Shown: in pieces, positions 21,105 through 32,280 of the stretch
How positions within the stretch are numbered: the stretch's first letter is position 1
Layout: each line of letters opens with the position of its first letter
NCBI RefSeq assembly: GCF_000381985.1
Contig: NZ_KB907337.1
Location: forward strand, 447,697-511,696
Source of the DNA: Novispirillum itersonii subsp. itersonii ATCC 12639
GTDB taxonomy: Bacteria; Pseudomonadota; Alphaproteobacteria; Rhodospirillales; Rhodospirillaceae
DNA: 64,000 nt
Reading direction: 5' to 3'
Position numbers and translations under genes: made by a program
The notes under the pieces: model-generated
The model's input: the letters and a program-made list of their open reading frames with translations, nothing else
What the model was told of the DNA's origin: nothing
Database searches by the model: none

Positions 21105-22076
21105 ATGGCCGAAGAAGAAGGCAAAGCGCCAATTATCATCAAACGCATCAAGAAGGGCGGCCATGCCGCCCACGGTGGTGCGTGGAAGGTTGCATACGCT
21201 GACTTCGTGACGGCGATGATGGCGTTCTTTCTGCTGCTGTGGCTGTTAAACTCAGTTACGGAAGAGCAGCTGCAGGGTATTTCCAACTACTTCGCGCCGA
21301 CGGCCGTATCGCAGAGCCCCAGTGGCGCCGGGGGTATTCTTGGTGGTCAGGTTATTGGTGAAGGGGCGTCGGAATCCCGCTCCTCATCCCCCGCCACCAG
21401 CATGAATCTGCCGCCGACCACGGTTGGTTCCGGCGGGTCAGAATTCACTGATCCGCAGGAAGGTCAGTCGGACAAAAAGCAGGATGCATCCGCAGACTTC
21501 AACAACAGCGAGAACGCCAAGTCCGTCGCCGCTGAACTGAAGGATCAGGATCAGGCCAAAAAGCTGGAAGCGGAACTGAAGCAGGCGCTTCAGGCTTTGC
21601 CGGAACTGAAGGCCCTGCAGAACAGCCTGATGGTGGACACCACCCCGGAAGGGGTCCGGATTCAGATCATGGATCAGGAACAGGTTCCGATGTTCCCCGC
21701 CGGATCGTCGGCGATGTATGAGCGGACCAAGCAGCTTTTGTTGCTGGTCGGAAAAGTCATCAAACTTCTGCCACAGCAGATTGCGATTGCCGGTCATACC
21801 GACGCCATGAGCTTCAGCGACCCGACCGGGTACGGCAACTGGGAACTGTCCGCCGACCGCGCACTGGCAGCCCGCCGCGTTCTTCTTTCGGGCGGCGTTG
21901 CCGACCAGCGGATCAACCGGGTTTCCGGTAAGGCCTCGGCAGAGCCGATGCTGAAGGAAAACCCCGACAGCCCGCGCAATCGCCGGATCAGCATCATTCT
22001 GCTGCGGGACAATCCGATCCCTGATGGCGCCCCGGATGCCCGGGGCCCGATCCCCAGTATCCTGAAAAGCAACTGA
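21105..22076 (+). CDS. motB: Flagellar motor stator protein MotB
   Basis: The 323-residue partner of MotA. The single membrane helix follows AHGGAWKVAYADFVTAMMAFF; D33 is the proton-carrying aspartate. After a Gly/Ser/Ala-rich linker (about 70-150) comes an OmpA-type peptidoglycan-binding domain with IAGHTDAM (about 230) and the final NRRISIILL. Start ATG is preceded by GAGGACGGC. Clear H+-type stator; a terminator follows. Confidence 0.95.
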   Translation: MAEEEGKAPIIIKRIKKGGHAAHGGAWKVAYADFVTAMMAFFLLLWLLNSVTEEQLQGISNYFAPTAVSQSPSGAGGILGGQVIGEGASESRSSSPATSMNLPPTTVGSGGSEFTDPQEGQSDKKQDASADFNNSENAKSVAAELKDQDQAKKLEAELKQALQALPELKALQNSLMVDTTPEGVRIQIMDQEQVPMFPAGSSAMYERTKQLLLLVGKVIKLLPQQIAIAGHTDAMSFSDPTGYGNWELSADRALAARRVLLSGGVADQRINRVSGKASAEPMLKENPDSPRNRRISIILLRDNPIPDGAPDARGPIPSILKSN

Positions 22077-22092
22077 TCTGTATCAGATTCTG

Positions 22093-22122
22093 AAAGCCCG
22101 GCCGAAAAGGTCGGGCTTTTTT
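22093..22122 (+). terminator. Terminator of motA-motB
   Basis: AAGCCCGGCC pairs with GGTCGGGCTT around a GAAAA loop, followed by TTTT. It lies 16 bp after the motB stop. Confidence 0.92.
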
Positions 22123-22235
22123 GATGGAAGGCTTTCCCCCTCCCCCTAGTTCCGTAGCACTGGTTTACAAATGCAGGGAAGCAAGCCCATAGTGAGGGAA
22201 CAACCGGTTCGGGAAGGCAGATAAAAGGCTGCGAT

Positions 22236-22964
22236 ATGGAACACTTACCCCTTCTCAGACCTCACTTCTTTTTCACGACCGCGCCGATGCCCTGCCCGTA
22301 TCTGGAGGGCCGGATGGAACGGAAGATCGTGACGGAACTGAACGGCAGCGATGCCCGGGGCTTTCATGATCAGCTCTCCCGCGCCGGTTTCCGCCGCAGT
22401 CACTCCATCGCCTATGCTCCGGCCTGCGTCGGCTGCAATGCCTGCGTCCCGGTCAGGGTGGTGGCATCCGGGTTTAAGATGAACCGCACCTTCCGCCGCC
22501 TGTGGGACCGGAACGCCGACCTTAAGGCCCGCATTGTCCCGGCCCGGGCGACAGCCGAACAGTACCGCCTGTTCAATGCCTATCAGGAAAGCCGGCACAC
22601 CGGCAGCGACATGGCGCTGATGGGGTTTTATGACTACAGGGCCATGGTAGAGGACAGCCCGATCGACACCGGTCTGGTGGAGTTTCGCGACGCCACCGGC
22701 AGCCTGAAAGCCGTCTGCCTGATGGACCGGATGGATGATGGCGTTTCCGGGGTTTACAGTTTTTACGAAACCGTTGATCCCACACGCAGTTTTGGCACGT
22801 ACGTCATCCTTTGGCTGATCCGCACCGCTCTGGCACAGGGCCTGCCCTATGTCTATCTCGGCTACTGGATCGCCAACAGTCGTAAGATGGCTTACAAAAC
22901 GCGGTTTCAACCCCTGGAAACCTATGGGCCGGGTGGATGGAGCCCCATGATGTCAAGCTCTTAA
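22236..22964 (+). CDS. bpt: Aspartate/glutamate leucyltransferase (arginyltransferase family)
   Basis: Transfers leucine from Leu-tRNA to proteins with N-terminal acidic residues, marking them for the ClpAP/ClpS N-end rule pathway. The 242 residues have the N-terminal cysteine-rich domain with PCPYLEGR and ACVGCNACVPVRV, and the C-terminal GNAT-like half with YSFYETVDPTRSFGTYVIL and YLGYWIANSRKMAYKTRFQP, diagnostic of Ate/Bpt. Full length, starting at 22236 behind AAAAGG. Confidence 0.94.
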   Translation: MEHLPLLRPHFFFTTAPMPCPYLEGRMERKIVTELNGSDARGFHDQLSRAGFRRSHSIAYAPACVGCNACVPVRVVASGFKMNRTFRRLWDRNADLKARIVPARATAEQYRLFNAYQESRHTGSDMALMGFYDYRAMVEDSPIDTGLVEFRDATGSLKAVCLMDRMDDGVSGVYSFYETVDPTRSFGTYVILWLIRTALAQGLPYVYLGYWIANSRKMAYKTRFQPLETYGPGGWSPMMSSS

Positions 22965-23081
22965 CGCTTTCCCAGCGTAAGACTCTGGCATTGCCCGAAA
23001 CAATCTTTCATTTATACTGTCTGCGAAGCATTCTGACTGCCAATCCCGTTGCGGCAGATTGGAATTCTGTTTCGCCCATAA

Positions 23082-24209
<1,128 letters not shown>

Positions 24210-24237
24210 GCCTCTCCGCTTAGGAGAGAGCGCCGAA

Positions 24238-24270
24238 ACCCCCGCCCCTTCCGGGCGGGGGTTTTTCTTT
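24238..24270 (+). terminator. Terminator of dctP copy 1
   Basis: CCCCCGCCC pairs with GGGCGGGGG (24239-24247 and 24253-24261), followed by TTTTTCTTT. The same GGGGGTTTTTCTTTG tail occurs after copy 2, as expected from a duplication that included the terminator. Confidence 0.92.
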
Positions 24271-24339
24271 GTCTTGATGGCAAACATCTGAGGCAACCCC
24301 GAGGGTTCCGTAACGGAATCCGCAGCCGGTTGCAAAAAA

Positions 24340-24347
24340 TGTATACA
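24340..24347. promoter_or_regulatory. TGTATACA palindrome upstream of dctP copy 2
   Basis: Exact copy of the 8-mer found before the GntR gene, within TGCAAAAAATGTATACAA. A variant, TGCAAAAAATGTGTTCAA (24661-24678), lies 43 bp before the copy 2 ATG. Candidate FCD-GntR operators. Confidence 0.45.
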
Positions 24348-24720
24348 AGAAATTCAATTTCGCACTTTCACTTTAAAGCTCATAACCAATTGATTAAAAT
24401 AGATTTTTTATATGTGTCTGATTTTTCTCCTCACGCCTCAGCCCGGAAAAAAATTCAGCTTAATCCGCGCGCTCTCTTTCCTGATGAAAAAAGATCTAGC
24501 ACAGACATTCATCAGAAAATGAAACTCATTAAAATCAGCCAATTATCGGGTTTTGGCCTTACCATTTAACCATTGCAACCATAGCCAGCTTGCTTATAAT
24601 CCAAGCCATACCGTATGCGCACACCTGCAATGCAGAATAAGAATAGTGCGTATGCAGAAATGCAAAAAATGTGTTCAAAAAATGAACCTCCATGGCTTCA
24701 CAAAGCAAGGGAACGCCTAA

Positions 24721-25827
<1,107 letters not shown>

Positions 25828-25848
25828 TTCATCCCCCGTGCCCAACAG

Positions 25849-25880
25849 CCCCCGCGCCGACCAGCGCGGGGGTTTTTCTT
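25849..25880 (+). terminator. Terminator of dctP copy 2
   Basis: CCCCCGCGC pairs with GCGCGGGGG (25849-25857 and 25864-25872), followed by TTTTTCTTTG. Confidence 0.92.
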
Positions 25881-25922
25881 TGACTAAAATCTCTTTCCCG
25901 CCTTCACCCAAAACCGGCCCAT

Positions 25923-25956
25923 AAAAAAACACCCCGCAGTCTGGCTGCGGGGTGTT
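25923..25956 (-). terminator. Terminator of dctQ-dctM
   Basis: 12-bp stem AACACCCCGCAG/CTGCGGGGTGTT followed on the minus strand by a run of T (TTTTTTTAT). It lies 22 bp after the dctM stop, facing the dctP copy 2 terminator. Confidence 0.92.
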
Positions 25957-25978
25957 CAGGGTCAGATGACAGCCGTCA

Positions 25979-27433
25979 TCAGTTTTCATACGGGTTGGAA
26001 GAACCGCCACCGTAATCAATTTCCGGCACCTGAATGGTGATGGTGCTGGTATCGACCTTTTCGTGCTTATCCAGACCGGCTTCGACCAGCTCAGGGAAGG
26101 CGATGACGATACCGACCATGATCAGCTGAATGATCACGTAAGGCACCGCACCCCAGTAAATCTGACCGGTGGTCACTTTACCGATCTTCTTGCCGGTGAT
26201 CTTGTCCAGATAATCAGCCTTCGGGGCCACACTGCGCAGATAGAACAGGGCAAAACCGAACGGCGGATGCATGAACGAGGTCTGCATGTTGATGCCCAGC
26301 AGCACCCCGAACCAGATCAGGTCAATGCCCAGCTTATCGGCCACCGGGGCCAGCAGCGGGATAACGATGAAAGCCAGCTCGAAGAAGTCGAGGAAGAAGG
26401 CCAGCAGGAAGATCATGATGTTAACCACGATCAGGAAGCCGACTTTCCCGCCCGGCAGGCTGGTCAGCAGGTGTTCAACCCACAGATCGCCGTTGACCGC
26501 CCGGAACACCAGACCAAACACGGTGGCACCGACCAGAATGAACACCACAAACGCGGTGAGCTTGGTGGTCGAGTCCATCGCCTGCTTCAGCAGCGAGAAG
26601 CTGAGCTTGCGCTTCATCATCGCCAGAATCAGCGCACCGGCCGCCCCCATGGCACCGCCTTCCGTCGGGGTGGCAATCCCGAGGAAAATGGTCCCAAGCA
26701 CCAGGAAGATCAGCACCAGCGGCGGTACCAGCACAACCAGCGCCTTGATCAGCAGCTTCATGCCACGGTCAGTCCGCGCTTCAGGCGGCAGGGCCGGGGC
26801 ATAGCTGGGACGGAAGATGGTCACCAGCACAATGAAGCCGACATAGAACATGGTCAGCGTCAGCGCCGGAATGATCGCACCGGCATACATATCGCCAACC
26901 GACCGGCCAAGCTGGTCAGCAACAATGATCAGCACCAGACTGGGCGGAATGATCTGCGCCAGCGTGCCGGAGGCGGCAATAACGCCGGAAGCAATCCGAC
27001 GGTCATAGCCATAGCGCAGCATGATCGGCAGGGAGATCAGGCCCATGGAGATCACCGACGCGGCCACGACCCCGGTGGTGGCGGCCAGCAGGGCCCCCAC
27101 GAAAATCACCGCGAACGCAATGCCGCCACGGATCGGCCCGAAAAGCTGCCCGATGGTATCAAGAAGGTCTTCCGCCATCCCTGACCGTTCAAGGATCAGC
27201 CCCATGAAGGTAAAGAACGGAATGGCCAGCAGGGTATCATTCGCCATGATGCCGAAGACACGCTCCGGCAAGGCCTGAAACAGGATCGGGTGCAGCAGCC
27301 CCAGCTCAATCCCGATCAGGCCGAACAGCATGCCGTTGGCGGCAAGCGCAAAGGCAACCGGAAAGCCGCTGAGCAGGAACATCACCAGCACAACGAACAT
27401 AATCGGTGCCAGATTGGCAGCGAGAAATTCCAT
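25979..27433 (-). CDS. dctM: TRAP transporter large permease DctM
   Basis: Main membrane subunit of a TRAP (tripartite ATP-independent) importer that uses an ion gradient. The 484 residues are mostly hydrophobic helices with conserved FPVAFALAANG, GIVAASVISMGLISLPIML, ASGTLAQIIPPSLVLIIVADQ and NMQTSFMHPPFGFALFYLR. The last motif and the longer-than-usual length (about 425 in the short class) put it in the group paired with TakP-like receptors for mono-acids. Start ATG at 27433 follows CAGGAGAGCG, 22 bp after dctQ. It works with the two dctP proteins encoded convergently. Confidence 0.94.
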   Translation of the reverse strand: MEFLAANLAPIMFVVLVMFLLSGFPVAFALAANGMLFGLIGIELGLLHPILFQALPERVFGIMANDTLLAIPFFTFMGLILERSGMAEDLLDTIGQLFGPIRGGIAFAVIFVGALLAATTGVVAASVISMGLISLPIMLRYGYDRRIASGVIAASGTLAQIIPPSLVLIIVADQLGRSVGDMYAGAIIPALTLTMFYVGFIVLVTIFRPSYAPALPPEARTDRGMKLLIKALVVLVPPLVLIFLVLGTIFLGIATPTEGGAMGAAGALILAMMKRKLSFSLLKQAMDSTTKLTAFVVFILVGATVFGLVFRAVNGDLWVEHLLTSLPGGKVGFLIVVNIMIFLLAFFLDFFELAFIVIPLLAPVADKLGIDLIWFGVLLGINMQTSFMHPPFGFALFYLRSVAPKADYLDKITGKKIGKVTTGQIYWGAVPYVIIQLIMVGIVIAFPELVEAGLDKHEKVDTSTITIQVPEIDYGGGSSNPYEN

Positions 27434-27455
27434 TATTTCGCTCTCCTGTCCGGCG

Positions 27456-28040
27456 TTACGGCTTCTGGGCCGCGGTCAGGTCTTCGGCCTCATCAACCGA
27501 AGGCGGATGACCGCCATGACCGCCCGGCAGCTCGGCCAGATGGCCGGTGAGGAAGGCGACGCGCTTGATGATTTCCGAAATGGCCTGCAGGGTCAGCAGA
27601 CCGAACCCGGCCGGAACCAGCAGGCGGGCCGGCCAACGGATCAGCCCCCCGGCATTGCTGGACATTTCCATCGAGTGGAAGGAGTTCATGAACACCGGCC
27701 ACGACAGAACCAGAATCAGCCCGGCCATCGGCAGCAGGAAGAACAGCGTCCCGAAGATATCAAGCCAGGCATGCCCGCGCGGAGACAGCCGGTGCGACAG
27801 GATATCAATGCGGATATGTTCATTCCGCAGATGGGTATAGCCAGCCCCCAACAGGAAGATACCGGCAAACAGATACCACTGCGCTTCCAGCCAGGCGTTA
27901 GAGCTCATGCTGAAGGTGTAGCGGATGGTGGCATTGCCGGAACTGATCACCACAGCGATCAGAACCAGCCAGGTTACGGCCTTGCCAACCGTCTCATTAA
28001 GACGGTCGATAAGCCGACTGAAGAGCAATAGCAGGGACAC
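27456..28040 (-). CDS. dctQ: TRAP transporter small permease DctQ
   Basis: Four-helix small membrane subunit (194 residues) with the family pattern: helix 1 TWLVLIAVVISSGNATIRY, W-rich EAQWYLFAGIFLLGAGYTHLRNEHIRIDIL, then two more helices, SPRGHAWLDIFGTLFFLLPM and LLVPAGFGLLTLQAISEIIK. The start is GTG at 28040, preceded by GGGAGGAGG at 4 bp, with no better ATG. It lies 163 bp after parC on the same strand, with a TGTATACA palindrome in the gap. Confidence 0.92.
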   Translation of the reverse strand: MSLLLLFSRLIDRLNETVGKAVTWLVLIAVVISSGNATIRYTFSMSSNAWLEAQWYLFAGIFLLGAGYTHLRNEHIRIDILSHRLSPRGHAWLDIFGTLFFLLPMAGLILVLSWPVFMNSFHSMEMSSNAGGLIRWPARLLVPAGFGLLTLQAISEIIKRVAFLTGHLAELPGGHGGHPPSVDEAEDLTAAQKP

Positions 28041-28125
28041 AGTGCCTCCTCCCAGTCACGGCAGAACCATATGTATTCAGGATATGCGCGGATTTTTCCG
28101 TCGCGGATCACCAACAGATCCACCC

Positions 28126-28133
28126 TGTATACA
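28126..28133. promoter_or_regulatory. TGTATACA palindrome upstream of dctQ-dctM
   Basis: Third exact copy of the 8-mer, 86 bp upstream of the dctQ start codon. It links the permease genes to the putative GntR-family operator set. Confidence 0.5.
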
Positions 28134-28203
28134 CATGGTCAGACCACTTTTCCAGACAGCATCATCGAAAAAGCAGCCGAGGCATGTCAAAAAAACACTT
28201 GTC

Positions 28204-30432
28204 TTACCCGTCAAACCGGTTGCTGCGCGGGAAGCCGGTCGGGGGTAGCTTCCCCTGTGTGCCCCGCGCCGCCAGCCACGGCCCAAGGTCATTTTCTGTA
28301 CGGATCTGCTCACCCCGCAGATAGCTCAGGCCGAATGCGACCGTGAACACTTTAATGTCAGAAACGCCGCCATCCTTATATTTTTGCAGGATAACGCCGC
28401 GCCCCTTGGCCATCACCGGCACCTCATCCAGCGCGAAAACCAGCAGCTTCCGGTTCTGACCGATGATGGCGACCGTATCCCCTTCCACCGGCAGGCAGAA
28501 GGCGGCGACCTCCCCTTCATCCCCCAGCGTCATGATCTGCTTGCCCGCTTTGGTCTGGGCAACAACATCATCCTCAGCGATCCGGAAACCGCGCCCGGCA
28601 CTGCTGGCCAGCAGAAGCTGCCGCCCCGGACGGTGGACCAGAAACTTGGCCACATCCGCATCATTGGGCAGATCAATCATCAGGCGCAGGGGCTCGCCAA
28701 AGCCGCGCCCGCGCGGCACCCGCTCCCCGGTCAGGGTGTAAAAGCGGCCATTGGTCCCCAGCACCAAAATTTTATCGGTGGTAAACGTTTTGACCGTCAA
28801 CTTAAGCTGGTCACCGTCTTTGAATTTGGCGTCATCCAGATCGTCGGTATGGCCTTTGACGGCACGGATCCAGCCCTTCTCAGACAGCAGAATGGTGATC
28901 GGCTCTTTCTCGATCACCGCCTCCAGCGGCACCACCACCCCACTGGGGGCATCGGTGATATCGGTCCGGCGGCGGCCAAGGGCCGTGTGCTGGCCAAACT
29001 TCTTCTTCGACTCCTTCACCTGCACACTGATCACATGCCAGCGGCGGGCCTCATCGCCCAGCAATGCCTCCAGATCCGCCTTCTCGGCAGCCAGAGCGTC
29101 ATGCTCGGTACGGATTTCCATCTCTTCCAGACGTCGGAGGGACCGCAGGCGCATATTCAGGATCGCCTCAGCCTGCACATCGGTCAGGCCAAACGCTTTC
29201 ATCAGGGCAGCCTTCGGCTCATCCTCTTCCCGGATGATGCGGATCACCTCATCGAGATTGAGGTAGGCAATCAGGTAGCCGCCCAGCACCTCCAGACGGT
29301 GATCAATCTTCCCCAGCCGGTGGCGGGACCGGCGGAGCAGAACCTCGTGCCGGTGATCGAGAAAGGCCCGCAGGACCTGCTTCAGGCTCATCACCCGGGG
29401 AATGCCGTCGCCGCCCAGAACGTTCATGTTCAGACCAAAGCGGATTTCCAGATCGGTCTGACGGAACAGATGCTCCATCAGCAGATCCGGATCGACGGTG
29501 CGGTTGCGCGGCTCCAGCACAATCCGCACGTCTTCGGCGGATTCATCGCGCACGTCAGACAGCAGCGGCAGCTTTTTGGCATTCAGCAGGTCAGCGATTT
29601 TTTCAATCAGCTTTGACTTCTGCACCTGATAGGGGATTTCGGTGACCACCACCTGAAACAGGCCGTGCGACATCCGCTCAACCTCCCACCGTGCCCGCAG
29701 CCGGAAGCTGCCGCGCCCGGTGGCGTAGGCCTCGCGCACCGCCTCCGCATTTTCGGCCAGAATGCCGCCGGTCGGGAAATCCGGGCCCTTGACATAGGCC
29801 AGCAGGGCATCATCGGCACAGTCCGGCTCGCGGATCACATGCAGCAGGGCATCACACAGCTCCCCCGCATTGTGGGGGGGAATGTTGGTGGCCATCCCCA
29901 CCGCAATACCGGTGGCGCCATTGGCCAGAAGGTTGGGGAAAGCCGCCGGCATGACCAGCGGCTCTTCCTCTTCACCGTCATACGTGGCGCGGAAATCGAC
30001 GGCATCCTCATCAAGGCCGTCCATCAGGGCGATCGCCACCTCGGTCAGGCGGGCTTCGGTGTATCGCATCGCCGCCGCGCTGTCGCCGTCGATGTTGCCG
30101 AAGTTCCCCTGCCCTTCAATCAGCGGATACCGTACCGCAAAGTCCTGCGCCAGACGGACCAGAGCATCATAGACCGCCACGTCGCCATGCGGATGGTATT
30201 TACCGATCACATCCCCGACCACGCGGGCACACTTTTTGAACCCTGCCGCCGGATCAAGCTTCAGCAGGCGCATGGCGAACAGCAGGCGGCGGTGCACCGG
30301 CTTCAGGCCATCCCGCACATCGGGCAACGACCGGGAGACGATGGTAGACAGGGCATAGGCCAGATACCGTTCCGACAGTGCATCCTTCAGCGGCTGCTGA
30401 CGGATTTCGTCTCTGGGCTGCGCAGTGGTCAT
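28204..30432 (-). CDS. parC: DNA topoisomerase IV subunit A
   Basis: Type II topoisomerase breakage-reunion subunit that decatenates daughter chromosomes. Over 742 residues: N-terminal winged helix and tower ([22 protein letters not shown]), catalytic tyrosine Y124 in [11 protein letters not shown], coiled-coil with [24 protein letters not shown], and a C-terminal beta-propeller. The quinolone-contact position equivalent to E. coli Ser80 is valine (V85). The ATG at 30432 has GAGGGG 7 bp upstream, so I do not use the earlier ATG at 30450. No clear terminator before dctQ. Confidence 0.95.
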   Translation of the reverse strand: MTTAQPRDEIRQQPLKDALSERYLAYALSTIVSRSLPDVRDGLKPVHRRLLFAMRLLKLDPAAGFKKCARVVGDVIGKYHPHGDVAVYDALVRLAQDFAVRYPLIEGQGNFGNIDGDSAAAMRYTEARLTEVAIALMDGLDEDAVDFRATYDGEEEEPLVMPAAFPNLLANGATGIAVGMATNIPPHNAGELCDALLHVIREPDCADDALLAYVKGPDFPTGGILAENAEAVREAYATGRGSFRLRARWEVERMSHGLFQVVVTEIPYQVQKSKLIEKIADLLNAKKLPLLSDVRDESAEDVRIVLEPRNRTVDPDLLMEHLFRQTDLEIRFGLNMNVLGGDGIPRVMSLKQVLRAFLDHRHEVLLRRSRHRLGKIDHRLEVLGGYLIAYLNLDEVIRIIREEDEPKAALMKAFGLTDVQAEAILNMRLRSLRRLEEMEIRTEHDALAAEKADLEALLGDEARRWHVISVQVKESKKKFGQHTALGRRRTDITDAPSGVVVPLEAVIEKEPITILLSEKGWIRAVKGHTDDLDDAKFKDGDQLKLTVKTFTTDKILVLGTNGRFYTLTGERVPRGRGFGEPLRLMIDLPNDADVAKFLVHRPGRQLLLASSAGRGFRIAEDDVVAQTKAGKQIMTLGDEGEVAAFCLPVEGDTVAIIGQNRKLLVFALDEVPVMAKGRGVILQKYKDGGVSDIKVFTVAFGLSYLRGEQIRTENDLGPWLAARGTQGKLPPTGFPRSNRFDG

Positions 30433-30468
30433 TGGATGCCCCTCATTCACACATCATCACATCACATC

Positions 30469-30497
30469 GGGCAGCACGACGCAGCGTCGCCCTGCCC
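30469..30497. promoter_or_regulatory. Palindromic hairpin in the parC leader
   Basis: GGGCAG and CTGCCC (30469-30474, 30492-30497) enclose CGACGC-A-GCGTCG (30477-30489). It sits 37 bp upstream of the parC ATG and has no T-tract, so it is either an mRNA leader structure or a protein site. Confidence 0.45.
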
Positions 30498-30511
30498 TTT
30501 CAAAAACGCAC

Positions 30512-30542
30512 TATATAGTCTGTTCCCGATGTGTCCCGTCAA
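30512..30542 (-). promoter_or_regulatory. Candidate parC promoter
   Basis: On the minus strand TTGACG (30542-30537) is followed after 18-19 bp by CTATATAGT, an acceptable -10 region. Position fits a parC transcript beginning near 30505. Recognised by eye only. Confidence 0.35.
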
Positions 30543-30578
30543 TCGGGGACGCAAACTTTCTTCGCCGAAGCGGCAAAA

Positions 30579-31325
30579 TTATGCCCCGTCGCCGCCGGAA
30601 CGCCCCGCCAGCCGGTGGATCAGCATGGCGCGGGCCTCCGGCAGATCCTGCCGCCCCGGCAGCAGGGCATGGCGGCGCAGGAAGTGGCCGGTCAGGGACA
30701 GCCCCTGACCCAGACTGAGCCGGTCCGCCGGGCCGGACAGCAGACAGTCTGGCCTGAGAAACGCCGGTAATGGCAGAAGCCGGTCGCGGTAAACACCGGC
30801 CCCGGCCTCAGAAACCGCCCGCCCGGTACGGGGGGAGACATAGCGCAGATCCGCTGCCGTGCCGGTGACCGCGCAACAGGTCAGATCCAGCCCGAAGCCA
30901 AGCCCGGTCAGCAGGGCCATCTCCCACTGCACATACACTTCCAGCGGTGTCCCGTCCCGCAGGGCAGAGAGCAGCGCCAGCGTGGCATCGTACAGGTCAG
31001 GTACCGGCACCCGCTCCGTGACCGTGCTTTCCAGCACCGCACAGGCGGATGACAGGGCCAGAAGGCGGTCAGGATCAGACAGAAGATCAGGAGCGATCGC
31101 TTCAAGAGGCTCAAAACTCAGGGTCCCGAGCTGGTCTTCCAGCCGGGCCCGCCAGTCAGCAACGCCAATGGTCCCCGGCTCCAGCTGGGCACGGGAGCGG
31201 CGGCTTCCGCCCCCCCGGACCAGACCGGACTGGCGGCCATGGGATGATGTCAGCACCGAAACCACGGCATGGGCTTCCCCATGACGGCGCACCCGCAGGA
31301 CAATTCCGGCGTCACGCCATTCCAT
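30579..31325 (-). CDS. recO: DNA repair protein RecO
   Basis: Recombination mediator that with RecR loads RecA on SSB-coated DNA. The 248 residues show the OB-fold N-terminus MEWRDAGIVLRVRRHGEAHAVVSVLTSSHGRQSGLVRGG and a helical C-terminal domain containing VQWEMALLTGLGFGLDLTCCAVTG. The zinc cysteines of some RecO proteins are not all present, as in many Gram-negative members. It follows era by 31 bp, at the end of the lepB-rnc-era cluster. Confidence 0.93.
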   Translation of the reverse strand: MEWRDAGIVLRVRRHGEAHAVVSVLTSSHGRQSGLVRGGGSRRSRAQLEPGTIGVADWRARLEDQLGTLSFEPLEAIAPDLLSDPDRLLALSSACAVLESTVTERVPVPDLYDATLALLSALRDGTPLEVYVQWEMALLTGLGFGLDLTCCAVTGTAADLRYVSPRTGRAVSEAGAGVYRDRLLPLPAFLRPDCLLSGPADRLSLGQGLSLTGHFLRRHALLPGRQDLPEARAMLIHRLAGRSGGDGA

Positions 31326-31356
31326 GGCAACCTCTCATCCGGCCCTCATCCGGCCC

Positions 31357-32280
31357 TCAGACGTCGAAGTCGAGGCCCCATTCACCGTAATGGCCCCGGT
31401 CATCAGTCCAGTTTTCCTGAACCGAGACATGCAGGAACAGATGCACCCGACGCTCCAGCAGGTTTTCCAGCTCTTCGCGGGCGGCGGCACCAATGGAACG
31501 GATCTTCGCCCCACCCTTGCCCAGCACGATCATCCGCTGGCTGTCCCGCATGACCACGATGGTCTGCTGGATCTTCACGGATCCATCGGTACGCTCTTCC
31601 CAGCTGTCGGTATGCACCGCAATGCTATACGGCAGTTCCTGATGCAGCAGCAGGAACACCTTTTCGCGGGTCAGCTCGGCAGCCAGCAGGCGCTGCGGCA
31701 GGTCAGAGACCTCATCTTCGGGGAACATCCACGGCCCGGCAGGGGCGTTGGAGCCCAGATAATCCAGCAGAGCCCCGATCCCGTCCTCTTTCAGGGCGGA
31801 GATCATGAACACCTCACCGAAAATACCTTCCTCATTCAGGCTGGCAGCCAGAGCCAGCAGGGTCGACCGTTCCACCAGATCGACCTTGTTGAGCACCAGA
31901 ATGATGTCGCGCTGCCCTTCTTCCTTCATCCGGTCGATGATGGCCTGCGTGTCATCACTGACCCCGCGCTGCACATCAACCACCAGCATGGCGTGGTCGG
32001 CATCGGCCAGACCGCCCCAGGCAGCAGAGATCATCGCCCGTTCCAGCCGCCGCTTGGCGGTGCGGAAGATACCCGGCGTGTCAATAAACACAATCTGGGT
32101 TTTGCCGCGCATGCAGACGCCGCGCACCCGGGTGCGGGTGGTCTGCACCTTGTGCGACACAATGGTCACCTTGGTGCCGACAAGGGCATTGACCAGCGTG
32201 GACTTACCGGCGTTCGGGGCGCCGAGGACGGCGACGAACGAACACCGTTGCTGTTCTTGTTGTTCTTGAAGACCGGTCAT
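31357..32280 (-). CDS. era: GTPase Era
   Basis: GTPase that binds 16S rRNA near its 3' end and assists 30S assembly. The 307-residue protein has the P-loop GAPNAGKST (20-28), switch motif DTPGIF, G4 motif NKVD and the C-terminal KH domain with MIVLGKGGAKIRSIG. Its ATG overlaps the rnc stop by 4 bases (ATGA), implying translational coupling with RNase III, which processes the same rRNA. Confidence 0.97.
   Translation of the reverse strand: MTGLQEQQEQQRCSFVAVLGAPNAGKSTLVNALVGTKVTIVSHKVQTTRTRVRGVCMRGKTQIVFIDTPGIFRTAKRRLERAMISAAWGGLADADHAMLVVDVQRGVSDDTQAIIDRMKEEGQRDIILVLNKVDLVERSTLLALAASLNEEGIFGEVFMISALKEDGIGALLDYLGSNAPAGPWMFPEDEVSDLPQRLLAAELTREKVFLLLHQELPYSIAVHTDSWEERTDGSVKIQQTIVVMRDSQRMIVLGKGGAKIRSIGAAAREELENLLERRVHLFLHVSVQENWTDDRGHYGEWGLDFDV

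Larger units (their letters stand above)
24210..24720. other. 511-bp AT-rich gap between the two dctP copies
   Basis: After the terminator of copy 1 the stretch 24290-24700 is markedly AT-rich compared with its surroundings. It contains a TGTATACA palindrome (24340) and an 18-base sequence repeated with two mismatches (24331-24348 and 24661-24678). I see no convincing gene; a 79-codon frame at 24330-24569 looks random. It probably holds the promoter and control sites of dctP copy 2. Confidence 0.7.

Noticed and set aside
24330-24569. 79-codon plus-strand frame in the AT-rich gap
   Set aside because: Composition like random AT-rich DNA, no ribosome site and no recognisable pattern.
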